In this document: positions 59,001 to 64,000 of the stretch, piece after piece
Layout of the letters: each line of letters opens with the position of its first letter
Position numbering within the stretch: position 1 is the first letter of the stretch
Origin: Bolinopsis microptera
Taxonomy: Eukaryota; Ctenophora; Tentaculata; Lobata; Bolinopsidae
Direction: 5' to 3'
Assembly (NCBI RefSeq): GCF_026151205.1
Contig: NC_087072.1
Location: 2,501,375-2,565,374, forward strand
Length of the DNA stretch: 64,000 nucleotides
Position numbers and translations under genes: made by a program
The notes under the pieces: model-generated
The model's database searches: none
The model's input: only the letters and a program-made list of their open reading frames with translations
What the model was told of the DNA's origin: nothing

Positions 59001-62000
59001 TTTGTGTTAAATTGTCTGATTTATTTAATGGTCATTTTAACGTTACCATTTTAATAACATTTATATCGTTACGTGTACCAACTGTTACATAATCGCCTCA
59101 TGACGCCGTTTCAATCTTTATGTTCCGCAGAAGATGATGAAAACAGTATTTTAACTTGTATTACGTTGTTCCTTGTCGATACATGCGAAGTGACGTGACG
59201 CTACTGTTTTAGCATTGCTATTCAACAATATTAAACATAAAGTTTATTAGACAGGGGAAATTTTCTGTTACAATAGTAGGTTTTCGGTAAATGTTACTTT
59301 TGTTTGCGACGTTACTGATGTAATTCTCTTTCGACTCAGTATCAGTCGGCCATAATGAGCCATTTGTGATAAACATTTTTACAAAGGTCAAACTGTTAAT
59401 TTGTCTGTTATGTATTTGTTCACATAAAGCTGTAAGGCGCCTCACGCAATTTTAGGTAAAGAGATCGAAATCAATATTCCTTTCAAACGCGCGCGTCTTC
59501 TCTTCATGACAAAGACTTGTTTGAGCGCGAATCCGCTACCACGTGACCGATTTCATACCAATCTCATCGATCACGTTTCATCGATTCCTTCCGTTAATTG
59601 GATTCTACCTTTTAACATTAAGTTGTAACTTCTCATGTGAAACCGAATATGTCGACTTAGACTCTAAAATTAGATTTGAAAAATTGTGGCTATCCGTTAA
59701 GTTAACGGCGTTAACCTGTTAACAAATATTTGCGTTTAGGTTCATACATTATATATTATTTTTCACTGTCATGTGAAACGATAAATTACTCCGTAGACTT
59801 ATATTAACACTTGCTTATGTTGCTAATTGTTATTGAATATCGTTTTTTTCTCAGGAATGACCTCAAGTCGACTAAGAACTAAAGCATACGAAGCAGTCAG
59901 AGAAAAGACAATATTCCCCCTTATTGCCCGTGTCCGGCAGCAAAGTCAAAACATGGACCAGATGAAGTTAGACGAAAGCGCCAGTTCCTCCGGAGAAGGA
60001 AAGATTCCAGTTCTCACATACCACAAAGATGAAGAAAAGGAAAACTCGTGCTCTACTCACGTCACAGACCAGCCAGGCAGCGCTCCAGCCGTTGAGGGTT
60101 CCAACGATCTAGTCATAGAAGAGGAGCTTGATGCTGGAGTGGTACCGAATGTAGATGTCCTTATGACAGAGAGTGAGCCATACGACCCCGAACCTACTAT
60201 TGATGTGACGTCACCTCACGATGACATGTTATCACCCACCCCTGATAATATAATAATCCAGACCCCCACCGCCTCGTCCAGCTCTCCAGCTTCCCAACCA
60301 GCAAACTCAAAAACCTTCAAATTTCACGACAACACTTTCGAGACCATGAAGGCATTGGAGCAAATACAGGGACAGTTTAAACAGAGCCAAAGTTGGCAGT
60401 CAACAGAACAGTCTCCGTCGAACAACTCCAGTTCTAACACTTCATTGAGCAGCAGCCCCAAAGTAGAAGGCTACCTGAACCAGACCCCAACTATTGTACC
60501 TAGAAAAAGAGGCAGACCCAAAGGCTCTACTACCAAGAACAGGAAGATTAAAAATATCGGCGGACTAAATTTGTGGGCTCCTAAATCCTCCAAATCTAAA
60601 CTCTCAACACTGGAGTTATTGGCAATGTCTGCTCAACGACAACACACTCACCAACAATCTCACACTCAACAGAACGACTCCCAGGCAATGCTAGCTCTCC
60701 TAATGCAGCAACAACTTCAGCAGCAGATGATGTCTGTTAACTCTACACAAGATGCGATGCAACTTCTCATGGCATGTGATGCCTCCTTCCAGCAGGCCTA
60801 CTCAGAGCAGCAGCAACACCAAGCCCTCCTAGCTCAGCAGCAGCTCATGATGAACGCTCAGAATGAGCAGAAAATGAACAGTGCACAAACCAATCACTTG
60901 CTGGAGATGCAGCTTCAGCACGAGATTTCAAACCTGGAGAAGATTCTGGCAAACCACGCCGCGGAACACAAGATCAATCCATCACTCGCTCCGCCAAAGG
61001 TTCCGCAAACTATGGATCTTGGAATGTATCAGTTAAGCAACATAGCATCGCACAGCCCGGTTCAAGCCAGTTTGAGCGGTGTTTCCAATCCTCAAGTTTT
61101 AAAGTTTAACTCTGTTCCAAGTGCTGATCAATTCCAAAGTTCTGTCTCCGAGTCGTTACAAAAAGAAGCTCAACAGAACGCCCTGCTACGTGAAACAATG
61201 ATGAAACTTCAAGGACAATCCCTCCAAAGCTCAAGCTCTCACATCAGTCCAAACGGGATATTCTCCACAGCTAACAATGGTCTTAACCACTCCGTGCCGC
61301 AAAGTGTGAGCAGTTCTGATCAGAACCACCATATCATGGGATATTCTCCATCATTACCGCACAGCGTGTGGTCGAGTTCAACTTCTCTAGAGAACATTCC
61401 AGCTGCACCCGTCCAGACTGCAGCTGGAACCATATCTCCTCCCATCATTCAAAACAACACGCTTCACCACAAGATGCCCGCTGTCAATAGCAGGCCAGGT
61501 GACGTAAGTGATGACGTAACCAAACAGTTCCTGGAACTGATAAAGTCACTTGGAAATGATCCTGTCCAGACAGAGCAATTACTGCAGTTGCTTGCCGGAC
61601 AAGTTACCAACAATTCTCAGCACCAAGCACCGGGTGTTTCCAGTGCCGCCTCCCATGTCCCGACCATATTCTCTCAAAACCGGCCATTACCTAGTCAAAG
61701 TGTACCTGCACCAGCTCAACTAGCTCCAGTCCAACTAGCCCCAGCCCAACTAGCCCCAGTCCAATTAGCTCCAGCCCAACTATCTCCAGTCCAGCTATCA
61801 CCGGCTCCAGCTCAACTAGCACCGGCACCACCTGCCCAGCCAACTCCCACCACATCGCACAGTTCACCAACTAAATCTGGTGCTCAAGCTAAGATGTCCG
61901 ATCTTGAGCAACTTATATCGTGTCTTAAATCTCCGAATCAACAGAAAGTATCTCAATCCATCTTCACACCCAAGATAAAGAGTGGAGCTGATCTGGATAA

Positions 62001-63132
62001 TCTGCTGCCCAAGACGCGAGGCCGACCTCCTGGCACCTCTAATGGGACCCCCACCAGTCTGGTTAGTTGTGATCATTGATATTTTGTTTTATGATAATAA
62101 CTGTTCTTAAAATATATAAATTCGCCTTTTAAAATCAGCTCTAATCTCAAATCAATTTAAAAACTTAAGTTTAGAAATAAAATCTGGTCACGTAGTTTCC
62201 GTTATTGTGATTTTTAAGACTCTAACTTTTGTTTGCACCGTGTAATCAAAAGTTTTAAAATACCAAGTATCGGTGATTGAAGATCATTTTTATTTTCAGA
62301 AACAGTCAGAGGGTAAGAGACACAGAGGTCGACCAAGAAAGTACCCTGAACACTTTTACAACGTTGTTAACGGCAAGATGAAATACCCCGGGGCTAAGGA
62401 AAGGGTTAGTTGATTTGTTTAAAAACTTGACATTAAAACTTTCTGCTATTAAAACCATTCACTCCTGTTTTTACAACGATATTTTAGCGCAATGACCGTA
62501 ATTCTGGTGCCATGTGCCCAGTAAAAGTTACTTTTAAAATTCTATCGTTTATCTAATGCTGTCCCGTAAACTAACGTTTCTGACCTATTCCAGCGGATGT
62601 TTTTCCCGTTCGAAGAGACGAAGTATAATAACAGCAGTTCGACAGCTGGCTTAACCCAACTTAACCAGGCAAATGTAAGTTATCTAATTAATTTAATATT
62701 AGAAGGTCATGATTGGTCCTACTATCTGAGCCGTAATTATGTGCAAAAAATACTCATTGTTGTAAGTACTAACTCGTGGCTGGAAAATCTTTGTAATAAC
62801 AGACTTCTTTCTCCCAGTTTGGAAGTCTGACAAGCTCAACGGAGGAGCAGACCGGGTCCACTTCTGGGCAGGAGCAGTCTCCTGTGCCCCCCACTGACAA
62901 CACCCTCACGCCCCCGCCTCCCCCTGCTAAGAAACGAGGCCGTCCCAAGGGATCCAAGAACAAGCCCTGTCTGATAACATCGCCTCAGCAACTTCTCGAC
63001 CTCAGAGCTCAGTATCCTGAGAGTTCCCCCGTCTGGGCGGGAATGCCCGACTGCAAGCAAGCCCAAATAGCGGCCGTTTTGTCCGGACTAAACCACAAAC
63101 TCTTTAGACAGAATCCAAGTTTTACTGTGTAG
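36671..63132 (+). CDS. Zinc-ribbon, four-AT-hook probable chromatin protein (UPF0547/C16orf87-like ends)
   Basis: Exons chosen by splice sites and phase: 36671-36712, 36850-36919, 49293-49316, 59855-62061, 62300-62404, 62594-62674, 62818-63132. They give 947 residues and one continuous frame; the splits read VCLR-D-QGSPTSD-G-MTSS. Residues ~7-25 are a CPQCQ...CLNCSYC ribbon like UPF0547. A long Ser/Gln-rich low-complexity part follows, with a Q/M-rich helix-prone block and PAQLAPVQL repeats. AT-hooks are RKRGRPKGS, KTRGRPPGT, RHRGRPRKY and KKRGRPKGS. The C-terminus (AAVLSGLNHKLFRQNPSF) resembles the end of C16orf87. Inferred role: nuclear protein binding AT-rich DNA. The second and third introns are 12.4 and 10.5 kb. 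The first three short exons rest on splice logic and need RNA support. Confidence 0.82.
37890..38060 (-). pseudogene. Short degenerate LINE reverse-transcriptase fragment
   Basis: On the minus strand a frame reads AKILGVSVDGRI, then KYVKDIHQKCKLFYSMK. This resembles the LGV-D-----KDI--KC segment following the RT palm in non-LTR elements. Only about 50 residues before a stop; identification is tentative. Confidence 0.4.
38773..38825 (+). other. Candidate alternative (frame-breaking) exon of the AT-hook gene
   Basis: Bounded by a strong acceptor (long T-rich tract, TTTATTTAG) and donor GTG/GTAAGA. It reads in phase from exon 2 as AAIYSRKYKKVELHKKLV, but its 53 nt shift the phase. If exon 49293-49316 and the 59855 exon follow, translation stops at TGA after the 59855 junction. 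It could be a poison exon giving a ~60-residue ribbon-only product, or an unseen exon may restore the frame. Confidence 0.5.
40592..40623. promoter_or_regulatory. Paired CACGTG E-boxes
   Basis: GATCACGTGACC (40592-40603) and GGTCACGTGACC (40612-40623) are 20 bp apart, about two helical turns. They match the extended TCACGTGAC E-box bound by MiT/TFE and USF-type bHLH-Zip factors. They lie in an intron; regulatory use is inference. Confidence 0.5.
41127..41600. repeat. About three tandem ~155-165-bp repeats with poly-G tract
   Basis: Units contain CTTTTAACACTGAACACC, CACCTTTTTAT, a G run of 7-14, and GTCTCAACCTCAAAAACG. They begin near 41127, 41285 and 41440. The units differ mainly in G-run length. 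Intron 2 of the AT-hook gene. Confidence 0.85.
41620..41672. repeat. TA microsatellite
   Basis: Two short ATATATAT runs separated by about 20 bp. Confidence 0.8.
43398..43440. repeat. 11-bp tandem repeat, 4 units
   Basis: AAGATAATATT repeated four times in intron 2 of the AT-hook gene. Confidence 0.9.
43940..44305 (+). pseudogene. 3' end of a LINE (RT C-terminus plus 3' UTR)
   Basis: The frame reads FSVVAPKMYNRFP, then SSAQSLESFKVLLKTVLF and a stop at about 44126. This is the characteristic last segment of CR1/L2/RTE-type ORF2 (FSVAAP-LWN-LP, S---FK--LKT-LF). The following AT-rich 3' UTR ends in a TTATTATTATTATTT tail near 44290-44305. The upstream sequence has lost its frame. Sense strand is the same as that of the host gene. 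Confidence 0.75.
44308..44640. repeat. Dispersed ~330-bp repeat, copy A
   Basis: From GCTTATGTCCTTAAAATCAA to GATACCAGTACTGGGAG. It is nearly identical to 48165-48515 apart from a short insertion in copy B and a few substitutions. Both copies lie in the same intron and are followed directly by GA-rich simple sequence. No terminal inverted repeats or ORF noted. Confidence 0.9.
44659..45822. repeat. AGT/AGC trinucleotide repeat, 1.16 kb
   Basis: Almost pure (AGTAGCAGT)n-type trinucleotide DNA with higher-order blocks: segments containing GTTGTAGC recur, and a stretch of pure AGT lies at about 45610-45690. The poly-Ser frame is a consequence of the repeat, not a gene. Located directly after copy A of the dispersed repeat. 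Confidence 0.97.
45850..47040. repeat. Two diverged copies of a ~0.4-0.7-kb segment
   Basis: The segment starting near 45853 (CTCTTCAAGGAACTCC, then GCAAGCAATAAATACTTCG) recurs diverged from about 46632 (CTCTTCAAGGAACCC, then GCAAGCAATACATACTTCG). The copies are about 780 bp apart. An old tandem duplication in intron 2 of the AT-hook gene, with no coding content. Confidence 0.7.
48009..48027. repeat. GA microsatellite
   Basis: Short run of AG dinucleotides. Confidence 0.85.
48165..48515. repeat. Dispersed ~330-bp repeat, copy B
   Basis: Second copy of the 44308-44640 block in the same orientation, with an additional ~20 bp near 48195-48215. Followed by an (AG)n run at about 48515-48528, mirroring the GA-rich start after copy A. 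Confidence 0.9.
49640..50120. repeat. Diverged ~190-bp tandem repeats (about 3 units)
   Basis: The motifs CTTGGAATRTAAGC, CCACATACA-AAGATGGA and TTTCCTTTATAA recur with roughly 190-bp spacing (near 49650, 49855 and 50040). Old, degenerate tandem repeat in intron 3 of the AT-hook gene. Confidence 0.55.
50121..52007. other. Intron 3 sequence, no exon seen
   Basis: The part at 50215-50960 has balanced base composition and high complexity compared with the surrounding AT-rich DNA, but no frame consistent with the gene's splice phases. It could be a conserved intronic element. Confidence 0.4.
52008..52070. repeat. 19-bp-arm hairpin with AT-rich loop
   Basis: CAGAAAAGTGGACTGTATA (52008-52026) and TATACAGTCCACTTTTCTG (52052-52070) are exact reverse complements around a 25-nt TA-rich loop, followed by TA microsatellite DNA to about 52111. 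Confidence 0.9.
52550..52930. repeat. ACTC tetranucleotide microsatellite
   Basis: About 380 bp of (CACT)n with scattered CAAT and CCAT variants, purest at 52735-52840. The Thr/His/Ser-rich frames here are repeat artefacts. Confidence 0.97.
52931..55980. other. Intron 3 sequence, no gene seen
   Basis: AT-rich, no repeat block or exon recognised. Confidence 0.45.
55999..56030. repeat. AG microsatellite
   Basis: About 30 bp of AG dinucleotides. ATTATTTTCGCA is present on both sides. Confidence 0.85.
56031..59854. other. Intron 3 sequence, includes three CACGTG sites
   Basis: CACGTG occurs at 57237-57242, 57258-57263 and 57289-57294, within 60 bp. Otherwise AT-rich with no exon recognised. 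The 59855 exon follows the acceptor TTTTTTTCTCAG. Confidence 0.45.
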
Positions 63133-64000
63133 ATCCGAACTATTGCTTATCGAGACACTGTACCGGTGCCAAGACAGATTTCGTAACTTTTTTTGATTTT
63201 TAGTAATTTCTTGATCATTGCAATTATTTTAGGTCAAGTATTTGTAAATTAATATTTTAACTCTTATCTATTGCTAACTATTTAAGAGTATTTTTGCTAT
63301 CAGCTAATTTTACAGCTCTCTTCCCATTTTATTTTAGTTAAATAGATGATTGGATTATTTTTCACCTTCTCTTATAATGATAACTATATAAGTTACCATG
63401 AAAACTGCAAGTATTTATCAATTTGAAAATTACTTGGGTTAATTTACTGCAAAATATTCTTGGTTATATTTTGGCTGTTGACCATGGCACATTACATGAA
63501 CAGCGGTAATTGGTTTTGAGTTTTGCGAGGAGACGTTCCTGGAAGTAGCATTTTGTAGATCTAAATACAGCAGGCTGTTTGAGTTATCAAATGAAAATAT
63601 TTGATCCGTAGATTATATGTACAAGTCACAGTTTTATTTGAAGTTTTACATTAATCTGGGACCTATTCGATTTTAACGTTATCTGTTGAAAAGAAACGTT
63701 ATATTTTGGCTTTATATTATTTGTATTTTTACCTGTAATTCCGCAGGCTACTTTACGCTATCATATATGTGTACTTCTTTGTTTATAAATATAAATATTA
63801 ACGAAATAAGCCCCCTCTCCAAACCCCCTCCCGGCCTCCCTCATTGGAAAATCAAAATCTTCTATGTTCTTACTGATAATTTGTCTGGGATTCTCAAACA
63901 AAATTATCCTTGCAGTCGTAATTTTTGACCATATTTTTGGGTATTCGTGAGAAAAGGGCTTCAGAATCTCGGTTTGATAATTCATTCAACCGTTTGAAAT
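63133..64000. other. 3' UTR / flank of the AT-hook gene
   Basis: AT-rich sequence after the TAG stop. No canonical AATAAA was seen in the first few hundred bases, and no further gene is supported up to the window end. Confidence 0.5.

Noticed and set aside
59827-59856. Start of the large Ser/Gln-rich frame as an independent gene
   Set aside because: The first ten codons lie in the intron before a clear CTCAG acceptor, and upstream exons join in frame. An alternative internal start at 59857 remains possible.
62836-63066. Minus-strand frames at the 3' end of the AT-hook gene
   Set aside because: Antisense shadows of the last coding exon.

Overview
The window is animal nuclear DNA. Spliced genes with GT-AG introns, two intronless seven-transmembrane receptors, a copine, non-LTR retrotransposon remains, a hammerhead-ribozyme satellite and abundant micro- and minisatellites all fit a low-GC, repeat-rich invertebrate metazoan. 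I cannot place the phylum from sequence alone. Two genes have a splice-acceptor-like AG directly in front of the start codon, which would fit a trans-splicing lineage but does not prove one.

Layout. 1-1040: tandem 277-bp units, each with Pol III A/B boxes and a type I hammerhead ribozyme. 1684-5151: two tandem class A-like GPCR genes (+) with a strikingly uneven identity pattern. 5949-14368: a copine gene (-) whose nine recognised coding exons I joined by reading frame. One intron is almost entirely a 46-bp minisatellite that copies the splice acceptor, and another is almost entirely a 3.2-kb element with long inverted repeats. 14455-16455: a 9-bp G/C-strand-asymmetric satellite directly upstream of the copine. 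16940-17817: a broken RNase H-bearing LINE fragment. 18535-20682: HSD17B8 and NTPCR, both on (-), 279 bp apart. 21080-21962: a 5'-truncated LINE fragment. 23473-27139: four tandem ~0.9-kb repeats. 27140-34600: gene-poor, with a MITE and long hairpins. 34733-35629: an intact LINE-type ORF1 without ORF2. 36671-63132: a long gene (+) for a 947-residue protein with an N-terminal UPF0547-type zinc ribbon and four AT-hooks. Its 12.4-kb and 10.5-kb introns hold microsatellites, a LINE 3' remnant and a duplicated ~330-bp block.

The genes have no common pathway: membrane receptors, a Ca2+-dependent phospholipid-binding copine, a mitochondrial-type ketoacyl/steroid dehydrogenase, a nucleoside triphosphatase and a probable chromatin protein. 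Only the NTPCR-HSD17B8 pair shows an arrangement (same strand, short gap, acceptor-like AG before each ATG) suggesting joint transcription. The most unusual material is the hammerhead SINE-like array, the amplified splice acceptor in the copine gene, and the long-inverted-repeat element occupying a neighbouring copine intron.
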